From NCBI RefSeq assembly GCF_003990045.1, contig NZ_RZGZ01000002.1, positions 1,426,001-1,490,000 on the forward strand: a DNA stretch of 64,000 bases, read 5' to 3'. The DNA is from Labedella endophytica (GTDB lineage Bacteria; Actinomycetota; Actinomycetes; Actinomycetales; Microbacteriaceae). Every line of letters begins with the position of its first letter. Position 1 is the first letter of the stretch. Both the position numbers and the translations under genes were made by a program. Below, in pieces: positions 36,630 to 44,855 of the stretch. The notes under the pieces were generated by a model, which worked only from the letters and a program-made list of their open reading frames with translations, had not been told where the DNA came from and did no database searches.

Positions 36630-36770
36630 GCCCCCTCCCCCCGGGTGGACGCGAATCGTCGCCTCGAACGCAACCCCACGACACATCGCGCCCACCCCAG
36701 GCGCCCCCTCCCCCCGGGTGGACGCGAATCGTCGCCTCGAACGCAACCCCACGACACATCGCGCCCACCC
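36630..36770. repeat. 68-bp direct repeat, two identical copies
   Basis: Copies at 36630-36697 and 36703-36770 are identical by eye, period 73. Each starts with a C-rich run ending CCCGGGTGGACGC and contains CGAATCGTCGCCTCGAACGC. It is a recent tandem duplication after the LacI gene. Confidence 0.85.
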
Positions 36771-36876
36771 GAAGCAGGCATCCCTCTCGCGGGGCGTTCC
36801 CGGACGGCTCCTCCGAGAAGACCCGACCCGCCATCCGGCTTCGATCAGGGACGGGTGTAGCGCCCGTGTCGATCGG

Positions 36877-36892
36877 CTGATATCGTTACCAA
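36877..36892. promoter_or_regulatory. LacI-type operator (mannoside regulon site 3)
   Basis: CTGATATCGTTACCAA lies 86 bp upstream of the phosphomannose isomerase start. It shares 14 of 16 positions with site 1 and 14 with site 2. Confidence 0.75.
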
Positions 36893-36977
36893 CGCTTCGG
36901 GCCCGAGCACGTCATCGCCGCACGGCGAACGGCATCGACCCCGTCTCTTCAACGATGAATCAGGCGAAAGGGAGGCC

Positions 36978-38741
36978 ATGGCTTCTCACCCCTCCGCGTC
37001 ACGACGCGGCCCGGCATACGATGCGAGCCCCACCATCCCGCTGCCCGACGGACACCGCGTATGGCGCGGCGCGGCGGTCTGGACGGAGCTCGCGGCGAGC
37101 CTCCCCGACGGCGGCACGATAGCGATCGACACCTATCCCGGCGTCGATCTCACAGCCCTCCGCGCCGAGCTCGCGCGGCACCTGCCCGACGCGACCGTCG
37201 TCGACGTCGAGGACGCCGCGGCGCTGCCCGCCGAGCGCATCGAGGCGCTCATCGCCGGCAACCTGACCGACGACCGCGTCTTCGGGGTCCTCAGCCATCA
37301 CACGCTCTACGACTTCTACGACTCCGCCGAGCTCGACCGCGTCGCCGCCGACGTCGAGTCCGGCAGCGGGCTGCGCATCGTCGTCGGCTGGGGCGCGACC
37401 CTTGCTCCCGTGCTCTACGACGTCGTCGTGCTCGCGGACCTCGCACGCTGGGAGATCCAGAAGCGACAGCGCGCCGGCGCCCCGAACTGGCGCGCGGGCA
37501 ACGGCGGCGAGGACACCATCCGGAAGGTGAAGCGCGGCTTCTTCGTGGAGTGGCGTGTGGCCGACCGTCACAAGCGTGGACTCTTCGACCGGATGGACTT
37601 CGTGCTCGACACCAACGGCTCGGTCGACGACGCCCGCCTCCTCACCGCCGACTCGTTCCACGCCGCGCTCGACCTGGCCGTCTCGCGCCCCTTCCGCGTC
37701 GTCCCCTTCTTCGATCCCGGGGTGTGGGGCGGGCAGTGGATGAAGGAGAACCTCGGCATCTCCGGCGAGGACAACTTCGCCTGGTGCTTCGACTGCGTGC
37801 CGGAGGAGAACAGCCTCCTCATCGCCGCCGACGGCGAGGTCGTGGAGATCCCCTCGATCGACCTCGTCTTCCGCCACCCGCGAGCCCTCCTCGGCGAGCG
37901 CACCCACGCGCGCTTCGGCGCCGAGTTCCCCATCCGCTTCGACATGCTCGACACCGTCGGCGGCGGCAACCTGTCGCTGCAGGTGCACCCGCTCACCGAC
38001 TACATGCAGAACACCTTCGGGATGCCGTACACGCAGGACGAGAGCTATTACCTGCTCGACGCGTCCGACGACGCCGTCGTCTACCTCGGCGTGAAGACGG
38101 ACGTCGACCGCTCGGCGATGCTCGCCGATCTCCACACCGCGGCGTCCGGGTCCGGGTCCTTCCCCGCCGAGCAGTACGTCAACACCTTCCCGGCGCGGAA
38201 GCACGACCACTTCCTCATCCCCGCCGGCACCGTGCACTGCTCGGGGGCGGACTCGATGGTGCTCGAGATCTCGGCAACGCCGTACCTCTTCACCTTCAAG
38301 ATGCACGACTGGGGACGCCTCGGACTCGACGGCCAGCCCCGCCCCATCCACCTGGAGCACGCGGCCGCCAACATCCAGTGGGACCGCGACACCGCGTGGA
38401 CGGAGCGGAACCTCGTGGGTCGCGTGGACCGCACCGCGGAGGGCCCCGGCTGGATCGAGGAGCGCACGGGGCTCCATGAACTCGAGTTCATCGAGGTACG
38501 CCGGCACTGGTTCACCGAGATCGTCGCTCACGACACGCTCGGCACGGTCAACGTACTGAACCTCGTGGAGGGCGACGAGGCGATCGTCGAGAGCCCGACG
38601 GGCGCTTTCGAGCCGTGGGTCGTGCACTACGCCGAGACGTTCATCGTCCCGGCCGCGGTCGGCGCGTACACGATCCGCCCCCACGGCCCGAGCGTCGGAC
38701 GGCGCCTCGCGACCGTCAAGGCGTTCGTCGCCGGCACCTGA
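36978..38741 (+). CDS. manA: class I mannose-6-phosphate isomerase, long form
   Basis: A 587-residue protein, longer than the usual 390. The C-terminal 330 residues are the cupin-type phosphomannose isomerase: zinc ligands in LQVHPLTDYM (about residue 335), DESYYLLD and AGTVHCSG (about 420). The N-terminal 240 residues contain a Rossmann-like fold (GTIAIDTYPGVDLTALRAEL) and LRIVVGWGATLAPVLYDVVV, resembling the domain found on long-form isomerases next to glycosidases. It converts mannose-6-phosphate to fructose-6-phosphate. GGGAGG precedes the ATG. The mannosidase follows 74 bp later and the operator stands upstream. Confidence 0.88.
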   Translation: MASHPSASRRGPAYDASPTIPLPDGHRVWRGAAVWTELAASLPDGGTIAIDTYPGVDLTALRAELARHLPDATVVDVEDAAALPAERIEALIAGNLTDDRVFGVLSHHTLYDFYDSAELDRVAADVESGSGLRIVVGWGATLAPVLYDVVVLADLARWEIQKRQRAGAPNWRAGNGGEDTIRKVKRGFFVEWRVADRHKRGLFDRMDFVLDTNGSVDDARLLTADSFHAALDLAVSRPFRVVPFFDPGVWGGQWMKENLGISGEDNFAWCFDCVPEENSLLIAADGEVVEIPSIDLVFRHPRALLGERTHARFGAEFPIRFDMLDTVGGGNLSLQVHPLTDYMQNTFGMPYTQDESYYLLDASDDAVVYLGVKTDVDRSAMLADLHTAASGSGSFPAEQYVNTFPARKHDHFLIPAGTVHCSGADSMVLEISATPYLFTFKMHDWGRLGLDGQPRPIHLEHAAANIQWDRDTAWTERNLVGRVDRTAEGPGWIEERTGLHELEFIEVRRHWFTEIVAHDTLGTVNVLNLVEGDEAIVESPTGAFEPWVVHYAETFIVPAAVGAYTIRPHGPSVGRRLATVKAFVAGT

Positions 38742-38815
38742 CCACCATCGACCCCACACGACCGACTCGCACGACCATTCCGATCGACCATCAGATACGC
38801 AGAGTGAGGACAGCA

Positions 38816-41800
38816 ATGAGCAAGGTAAAGGCACTCATCGCCGCACGACCGTGGACCGACACGGGGGCACGCGCCGGCCTCTTCTCGGCCGCCGCCGCCA
38901 TCACGACCGTCGTGGGCGGGGAGAACGTGCGGGTGATCGCCGAGCAGCTGGTCCGCTCGGACGGCCGGGGCGGACGCCAGCAGGCCATCCGCCTCGAGAT
39001 CGGCGACATCCACCGCCCCGTCTCCCTCGGTTCGGCCGTGCAGCACGGCGGCATCGCGCTCGACGTGGAGGTCGGCACCGTCGACGACGCGCACACCGTC
39101 GACGTGAGCGGGATCACCCTCCGCACGGCGGACGGCGAGGACGTGCCGGTGCAGGTCGAGGACGGACCGCGCGGCGCGTACCGCCTCTACATCGCCGCCG
39201 TGGAGACGGCGACGGCGCTGCGCCTCGTCATCCCCTCGCTCGACCGGGACGTCGAGCTGCCCTTCGAGGTGCTCCCCGTGCGCGACTGGACGATCCACGT
39301 CGTGCACCACTCCCACTTCGACATCGGGTACACCGACCCGCAGGCGATCGTCCTCGCGGAACAACGCTCGTTCCTCGACTCGGCGCTCGAACTGCTGCGC
39401 GATACCGCCGACGAACCGCAGGACGAGCGCTTCCGCTGGGTCGTCGAGTCCCTCTTCACGTTCGAGAGCTGGGCCGAGACCCGGCCGCAGCACCTCGTCG
39501 ACGAGTTCGTGGGGTTCGTCCGCGAGGGGCGTGCTGAGCTCACGGCGCTGCCCTACAACCTGCACACCGACACGTGCACGACGGACGAGCTGCACGAACT
39601 CCTCCGCACGGCCCGGCGCATCGCGACGCGCTACGACCTGCCGATCCCGTCCGCCATGCAGACCGACGTGCCCGGGACGGTCGTCGGTCTGCCGGACGCC
39701 CTCGCCGAGAACGACGTGAAGTACCTCGCCGTGGCCCACAACTGGGCCGGCCGCTCGATGCCGCAGCTGAACGGCGGGCAGCTGCTCCCCCGTCTCTTCC
39801 GCTGGGCCGCGCCGTCGGGGAAGTCCGTGCTGGTGTGGCTCACCGACAGCCCCCACGGCATGGCGTACATGGAGGGGCCGCTGCTCGGTTTTCACCAGGA
39901 CTACTCGGCCGTCGAGGACCACCTGCCCGTCTACCTCGAGTCGCTCGCGGCGAACCCGTACCCGTTCCCTCCTGGCGTCTTCGGCTGGCATGGCACCGCA
40001 GAGGCGGTCGACCGCACGCCGTACCCGTGGGACATCGTGCACCTGCGCACGCAGGGTTACGTGGGCGACAACGCTCCGGCGAGGCGACGCGCGGCCGACA
40101 TCGCCCGCGAGTGGAACGCCACGTGGGAGTCGCCGAAGATCCGCATCTCCACGAACACCGACTTCTTCGAGGATGCCGAGGAGCGTCTCGGCGACGAGAT
40201 CCAGACGTTCGAAGGCGACTGGGGCGACTGGTGGGTCGAGGGCGTCGGCTCCGCCGCGTACCCCATGACGCTCGTGCGCGACGCGCAGGCGAAAGTGACC
40301 GACGCCCAGACCGTGTCCGCCGTGCGATCGCTGCTCACCGGCTCGGAGCTCCCCGGAGAGGCCGAGCAGTCCGAGGACACCTTCCGCACGATCTCCATGT
40401 TCAACGAGCACACGTGGGGCGCCGGCAACTCGTGGCGGTTCTCCGACCACGGATTCGACTCCGGCGAGGTGCAGTGGCAGTGGAAGGTCGCGAACGCGAT
40501 CGTCGCACAGCAGAAGGCCGGCCAGTACCTCGAGCGCGCGTCCGCGTTCCTCGGCGCCGACCTGGGGCGCGCCGCCGACGCGCACGCGAGCTACTACGTC
40601 GTCAATACCACCGCCATCGAGCGCGACACCGCCGTGCGCTTCTTCGTGCGCGAGAGCACCGTGCCGCTGGGCACCGCGTTCGCCCTGTACGACGGTCGCT
40701 CCGGCGAGACGCTCCCGTACGTCGAGGAGGCGCAGTCGAACCACGAGCACCGCGAGGCCGGGCGCTTCGTCACGGCGCGCGTGCGCTCCCTGCCGCCCGT
40801 GGGCTTCGTACGGGTGGATCTGCGACTCACCGACGTCGACCGCGTCGACGCCGCGGCCGACACCGCGTCCATCGCCGGCCCGCTCGTGCTCGAGAACGAG
40901 CACCTCCGCGTGACCGTCGACCTCCCGGGGGCGCGGATCGCGTCGATCGTGGAGCTCGCGACCGGTCGAGAGCTCCTCAATCAGGACTCGCTCTTCGGCG
41001 GGAACGAGTACATCTACGACCTCTACACGAGCGCCGGCGGCTTCAACCACCAGTCGAACAAGACGTCGACCTCCGACGAGCTCGAGCTGCTCGGCGACCG
41101 GTGGCGGGCGCGTCCCGCCGCCGTCATCGCACGGGAGTCGGACGCCGTGGAGGAACGACTCGTGTACGAGTACCCGGCGAAGGGCGCCGAGTGGGTGCGC
41201 GTCACGCTGCGGCTCCGGCACGGGGAGCCCGCGCTCCTCATCGAGAACCGCATCGCGAAGGAGTCCACCGACGCGAAGGAGAGTGCGTTCTTCGCCTTCC
41301 CCTTCGCCGGCGAGGACCCCGTCGTGCGGTTCGAGGTGAGCGGCGGCGTCACGGGCGACGGTCTCGAGCACGTCCCGGGAGCGCCGCAGCACATGCGCGC
41401 CGTGCGGGAATGGGTCACCGTCGACTCGGCCGACGGGCCGGTGGCCTGGGTCACGAAGGACGTGCCGCTCGTGGAGCGGGGCGTCATCGCCCTCCCGTAC
41501 GCGCCGTTCCCGGCGAGCACCTCCCCGTACGAGCCGGGCACGGTCCTGTCGTGGGTGCACAACAACGTCTGGGACACCAACTTCCCGGTTCGCCAGGCGT
41601 TCGAGACGACGTTCTCCTACGCGATCGGCGTGCGGACGGCGACCGAGGTGTCGGCGGAAGAGGTCGCCGTGGCGGCCACAGCCGCGCTCGTGCATCCGCC
41701 GGTCGTGGTGCCGGCCAACGGAGCCGCGGGGGCGGAGGCCCCGGTGGAGAGGTCGTTGCTCACGGTGAGCGACCCGCGCGTGAAGCTCGTGGCCGCGCAC

Positions 41801-42010
41801 TGCCTGGGCGAGGGCCGGATCCTCGTACGGCTGCAGTCGTTCGTCGACGGCCCCGTGTCCGTGGAGGTCGGCGTTCCCGGCGGCATCGCGTCGGCCGCGG
41901 CGGCCACGTTCCTCGGCGAGGAGCGCGAGCCACTCGACGTCGGGGGCACCACGGTCACGGTCGACATCCCGCGCCTGAGCCCCCGCGCGGTGATCCTCAC
42001 CCTCCCCTGA
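38816..42010 (+). CDS. GH38 alpha-mannosidase
   Basis: A 1064-residue family 38 glycosidase, which removes alpha-linked mannose and needs a divalent metal. The metal site HHSHFDIGYTDPQ begins at residue 164, after a 150-residue N-terminal beta domain. The nucleophile region appears to be SAMQTDVPG (about 285), and GWHGTAEAVDRTPYPWD and FNEHTWGAGNSW are further active-site blocks. The C-terminal half is the large beta-sandwich. With no signal peptide it is cytoplasmic, so the transporter must import short mannosides. GAGGA lies upstream of the ATG. Confidence 0.92.
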   Translation: MSKVKALIAARPWTDTGARAGLFSAAAAITTVVGGENVRVIAEQLVRSDGRGGRQQAIRLEIGDIHRPVSLGSAVQHGGIALDVEVGTVDDAHTVDVSGITLRTADGEDVPVQVEDGPRGAYRLYIAAVETATALRLVIPSLDRDVELPFEVLPVRDWTIHVVHHSHFDIGYTDPQAIVLAEQRSFLDSALELLRDTADEPQDERFRWVVESLFTFESWAETRPQHLVDEFVGFVREGRAELTALPYNLHTDTCTTDELHELLRTARRIATRYDLPIPSAMQTDVPGTVVGLPDALAENDVKYLAVAHNWAGRSMPQLNGGQLLPRLFRWAAPSGKSVLVWLTDSPHGMAYMEGPLLGFHQDYSAVEDHLPVYLESLAANPYPFPPGVFGWHGTAEAVDRTPYPWDIVHLRTQGYVGDNAPARRRAADIAREWNATWESPKIRISTNTDFFEDAEERLGDEIQTFEGDWGDWWVEGVGSAAYPMTLVRDAQAKVTDAQTVSAVRSLLTGSELPGEAEQSEDTFRTISMFNEHTWGAGNSWRFSDHGFDSGEVQWQWKVANAIVAQQKAGQYLERASAFLGADLGRAADAHASYYVVNTTAIERDTAVRFFVRESTVPLGTAFALYDGRSGETLPYVEEAQSNHEHREAGRFVTARVRSLPPVGFVRVDLRLTDVDRVDAAADTASIAGPLVLENEHLRVTVDLPGARIASIVELATGRELLNQDSLFGGNEYIYDLYTSAGGFNHQSNKTSTSDELELLGDRWRARPAAVIARESDAVEERLVYEYPAKGAEWVRVTLRLRHGEPALLIENRIAKESTDAKESAFFAFPFAGEDPVVRFEVSGGVTGDGLEHVPGAPQHMRAVREWVTVDSADGPVAWVTKDVPLVERGVIALPYAPFPASTSPYEPGTVLSWVHNNVWDTNFPVRQAFETTFSYAIGVRTATEVSAEEVAVAATAALVHPPVVVPANGAAGAEAPVERSLLTVSDPRVKLVAAHCLGEGRILVRLQSFVDGPVSVEVGVPGGIASAAAATFLGEEREPLDVGGTTVTVDIPRLSPRAVILTLP

Positions 42011-42020
42011 CCATTCTTCC

Positions 42021-42066
42021 TCCGCGAAGTGCGGACTTTCGCGGTGGGGAAGACACATGTCCGCAC
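42021..42066. repeat. repeat family R1, shortened copy
   Basis: TCCGCGAAGTGCGGACTTTCG faces ATGTCCGCACCGTCCG; only GTGCGGAC/GTCCGCAC pair perfectly. It follows the mannosidase stop. Confidence 0.65.
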
Positions 42067-42135
42067 CGTCCGTGTGCGCGGGAGTGCGGAAGCGACGGGA
42101 GGGACGGGTCGCGCGCGGTGTGGAAGCATTGACCC

Positions 42136-43329
42136 ATGTCGATCACCACGGATGCACAGGCGCTCCTGCCCGAACTCGTCACCCTCCGTCGCGCGCTCCA
42201 CGCCGCACCCGAGGTGGGACTGCAGCTTCCGAACACGCAGGCCACCGTGCTCCGCGAGCTCGAGGGTCTCGGGCTCGAGATCACGACGGGTACGGACACG
42301 ACGAGTGTCGTCGCCGTGCTGCGCGGCGCGCACGAGGGGCCGGTCGTGCTCCTGCGCGGCGACATGGACGGGCTGCCCGTCGTCGAGCAGACGGGCCTGC
42401 CGTTCGCCTCGACGAACGGCGCGATGCACGCGTGCGGGCACGACCTCCACACCGCCGGTCTCGTGGGCGCCGCGCGACTCCTCGCCGCCCGGCGCGACGA
42501 GCTGCACGGCTCCGTGATCTTCATGTTCCAGCCCGGCGAAGAGGGCTACGGCGGCGCGAAGATCATGATCGACGAGGGCGTGATCGACGCCGCGGGCACC
42601 CGCCCCGTCGCCGCCTACGGCATCCACGTGATCCCAGGCCCGAACGGCGTCTTCTCGATGCGGCCCGGGCCCGCGATGGCCTCGTCGAGCACCCTCCGCA
42701 TCCGCATCGTGGGCGAGGGCGGCCACGGCTCGCAGCCGTCGAGCGCCTTCGATCCCGTGCCAGCGCTCACCGAGACGGTGTCCGCGCTGCAGTCGATGGT
42801 CACGCGCCGCTTCAGCGTGTTCGACCCGGTGGTCCTCACCGTCACGCAGCTGTCGGCGGGCGAGGCGATCAACGTCATCCCGGACTCAGCGAGCCTCGGT
42901 GCCACCGTCCGTGCGCTGTCGGACGAGTCGCTCGCGACTCTCGCCGTGGAAACGGAGCGGATCGCCTCCGGGATCGCCGCTGCCCACCGGTGCCGCGCCG
43001 AGGTGGAGTTCGTCACCGTCTACCCGGTCACGAAGAACGACCCGGGCACGACGTCGGCCGCCATGATGACACTCACCGACACCTTCGGGCCGGGTCGCGT
43101 CGAGACGATGCTCGAGCCCCGGATGGGCAGCGAGGACTTCTCGTTCGTGCTGCACGAGGTGCCGGGCACGTTCATCTTCCTCCAGACGACGCCGTGGGAC
43201 CTCGCGGGCCAGACGGTCGCGTACAACCACTCGCCGCGCGTGATGTTCGACGACGCCGTGCTCGGCGACCAGGCCGCGGCCCTCGCCTCCCTCGCCCTCT
43301 CCCACCTCGGCACCCCTCCCGCCCTCTAG
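42136..43329 (+). CDS. M20 family amidohydrolase (hippurate hydrolase-like)
   Basis: A 397-residue peptidase M20D enzyme that cleaves N-acyl amino acids or similar amides in the cytoplasm. Metal and catalytic residues are in the motif MHACGHDLHTA (C100, H102) and PGEEGYGG (E135, E136). GGHGSQP begins the dimerisation lid, and MGSEDFSFVL holds the late metal ligand. A putative zinc/cobalt site is therefore complete. It is a monocistronic gene between repeats. Confidence 0.93.
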   Translation: MSITTDAQALLPELVTLRRALHAAPEVGLQLPNTQATVLRELEGLGLEITTGTDTTSVVAVLRGAHEGPVVLLRGDMDGLPVVEQTGLPFASTNGAMHACGHDLHTAGLVGAARLLAARRDELHGSVIFMFQPGEEGYGGAKIMIDEGVIDAAGTRPVAAYGIHVIPGPNGVFSMRPGPAMASSSTLRIRIVGEGGHGSQPSSAFDPVPALTETVSALQSMVTRRFSVFDPVVLTVTQLSAGEAINVIPDSASLGATVRALSDESLATLAVETERIASGIAAAHRCRAEVEFVTVYPVTKNDPGTTSAAMMTLTDTFGPGRVETMLEPRMGSEDFSFVLHEVPGTFIFLQTTPWDLAGQTVAYNHSPRVMFDDAVLGDQAAALASLALSHLGTPPAL

Positions 43330-43336
43330 CTCCCGT

Positions 43337-43392
43337 GAGGTGTCGCAATCTGTTGCCTCGTGCGAGGAAATGACAACAGAATGCGACACCTC
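43337..43392. repeat. dispersed hairpin repeat, family R2, copy 2
   Basis: Arms GAGGTGTCGCAATCTGTTG (43337-43355) and CAACAGAATGCGACACCTC (43374-43392) pair with one mismatch over 19 bp. It lies just after the M20 gene stop. Confidence 0.85.
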
Positions 43393-43429
43393 CGGAGGGG
43401 TTTTGGTGCGCGAGCGCCGGCTCACTACG

Positions 43430-43756
43430 ATGACGGACGTGCATTTCCGTCATGATCCGTCGATCCCGTCGTCTCTTGCCTCAGGAGGGGGGCCGATCGT
43501 GGGCACACACACCGGGGACGTCGTCTGGCTGGCGACGATGAAGGCGGACGCGCTGCTCGGGCGCATATCGGACGAGCACCGCGTGCAGCTCGGCGCGACG
43601 TTCGACTGGGAGGTGTCGGACGACGACGTGCGCGTTGCGCGCACCGCGCTGTCGCCGCAGCGTGTGGACGCGCTCGTCCGCCGCCGCGCGGACACGCACC
43701 CTCCCGCCACGATCGCTCCCGACTGGGACGCCTCGGCCGACCTCCTCGCGCTCTAA
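43430..43756 (+). CDS. small hypothetical protein
   Basis: A 108-residue protein with no membrane helix. It contains VWLATMKADALLGRISDEHR and FDWEVSDDDVRVARTALSPQ, alternating acid and aliphatic residues that suggest a helical fold. I recognise no family. Both sides are bordered by R2 repeats, so it looks like a separate cassette. Confidence 0.5.
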   Translation: MTDVHFRHDPSIPSSLASGGGPIVGTHTGDVVWLATMKADALLGRISDEHRVQLGATFDWEVSDDDVRVARTALSPQRVDALVRRRADTHPPATIAPDWDASADLLAL

Positions 43757-43771
43757 CCGCCCCCAACCCCC

Positions 43772-43831
43772 GTGAGGTGTCGCAATCTGTTGTCATTCAG
43801 GGCGCTGAGGCAACAGAATGCGACACCTCAC
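43772..43831. repeat. dispersed hairpin repeat, family R2, copy 3
   Basis: Arms at 43772-43792 and 43811-43831 (GTGAGGTGTCGCAATCTG and its complement, one mismatch over 21 bp). It lies between convergent genes and could act as a bidirectional terminator. Confidence 0.85.
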
Positions 43832-43864
43832 AGGAGGTAGAGGGGTGGAGAGAAGGGGCGGGGG

Positions 43865-44689
43865 TCAGGCGAGGCGGTAGTAGTCCGGCTCGACGTGCTC
43901 GCCGCGGTCGAGGGCATCGATCGCGGCCATGTCGGCGGGCTCGAGCGCGAAGGAGAACACATCGAGGTTCTCCGCGAGTCGCCTCGGATCGGATGATTTC
44001 GGAACCGTTACGAGGCCCGATTGCACGTGCCACCGCAGCACCGCTCGCGCGACGGAGACTCCGTGCGCCGCCGCGATCCGTTCGAGCGTCGGGTCGCCGA
44101 ACACACGGCCGCGGGCGAGCGGCGACCACGACTCCGTCACGATCCCGAGGGCTTCGTGCGCCGCACGTTCGAGCCGGCGGGTGTGGAAGGGGTGCAGTTC
44201 GATCTGATTCACCGCCGGGATCTCCCCGCCGAGCTGCACGAGATCGGCGAGCTGGGCTGGGGAGAAGTTGGAGACCCCGATGTTGCGCGCCAGCCCGGCT
44301 CGCTTCGCCGCTTGGAGCCCCCGCCACGCCTCACGATGGCGGCCGGCGGCGCTGTGCGGCCAGTGCACGAGGTAGAGGTCGACGTGCTCGAGTCCGAGCC
44401 GTTCGATGGACTGCTCGGCGGCGCGGACGGCCGCCACCTCGTCGTGCGCATCGATCCAGAGCTTTGTCGTCACGAACAGCTCCTCGCGCGCGATGCCGGA
44501 CCGCCGGATCCCCTCGCCGACGCCCCGCTCGTTGCCGTAGATCGCGGCGGTGTCGATCGAACGGTAGCCGAGGTCGATGGCCGTCGCGACCGTGCGCGCG
44601 GTGGACTCGTCGTCCATGTCGAAGACGCCGAGACCCAGAACAGGCATGTCGAGGGCCGTAGCGACAGGCACGCGCGACGGGGTGGGCAT
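43865..44689 (-). CDS. aldo/keto reductase (AKR5-like)
   Basis: A 274-residue NADPH-dependent reductase of the 2,5-diketo-D-gluconate reductase type. The tetrad is D46 and Y51 (SIDTAAIYGNE), K76 (VTTKLW) and H109 (YLVHWP). The cofactor region is VTVPKSSDPRRLAEN. It is shorter than, and only distantly related to, the enzyme at 12.1 kb. GGAGG precedes the ATG. It is divergent from the dppDF-like ATPase and shares an operator-bearing promoter region with it. Confidence 0.93.
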   Translation of the reverse strand: MPTPSRVPVATALDMPVLGLGVFDMDDESTARTVATAIDLGYRSIDTAAIYGNERGVGEGIRRSGIAREELFVTTKLWIDAHDEVAAVRAAEQSIERLGLEHVDLYLVHWPHSAAGRHREAWRGLQAAKRAGLARNIGVSNFSPAQLADLVQLGGEIPAVNQIELHPFHTRRLERAAHEALGIVTESWSPLARGRVFGDPTLERIAAAHGVSVARAVLRWHVQSGLVTVPKSSDPRRLAENLDVFSFALEPADMAAIDALDRGEHVEPDYYRLA

Positions 44690-44701
44690 GAGACCTCCAA
44701 G

Positions 44702-44727
44702 CGTTATCGGACATTCGTCCGAAATAA
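44702..44727. promoter_or_regulatory. palindromic operator, left copy
   Basis: Contains TCGGACATTCGTCCGA (44707-44722), a perfect 6-bp-arm palindrome, followed by AATAA. The mirror copy is at 44830. GTCCGAAATA is shared with the TetR gene promoter at 53.3 kb. Confidence 0.6.
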
Positions 44728-44829
44728 GGTGTAGCACGAACGCCGTCGTCGAGGGCTTCACAGAAATCGTCGAGCCGCCACATTAAACGCGCTCGAAACA
44801 CGAGCCCACACCGCTGAAACATGCGGAGT

Positions 44830-44855
44830 TTATTTTGGACCTATGTCCGATAACG
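44830..44855. promoter_or_regulatory. operator, right copy, overlapping -10 and start codon
   Basis: TTGGACCTATGTCCGA (44835-44850) is the reverse-orientation match of the site at 44702. The ATG of the ATPase gene lies inside it. TATTTT at 44831-44836 is a suitable -10 for a leaderless transcript beginning at the ATG. Confidence 0.6.

Larger units (their letters stand above)
36588..36977. other. intergenic region with direct repeat and operator
   Basis: These 390 bp hold a 68-bp direct repeat (36630-36770) and operator site 3, then the leader of the isomerase gene. No coding potential was seen. Confidence 0.7.

Noticed and set aside
36999-38834. 611-residue minus-strand frame opposite manA
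   Set aside because: Shadow frame without domains; the plus strand carries the zinc-binding motifs of phosphomannose isomerase.
38627-42058. 1143-residue open frame on the minus strand opposite the alpha-mannosidase
   Set aside because: It is antisense to a clear GH38 gene, rich in Arg, His, Gly and Val, and has no family motif. Long antisense frames are expected at this GC content.
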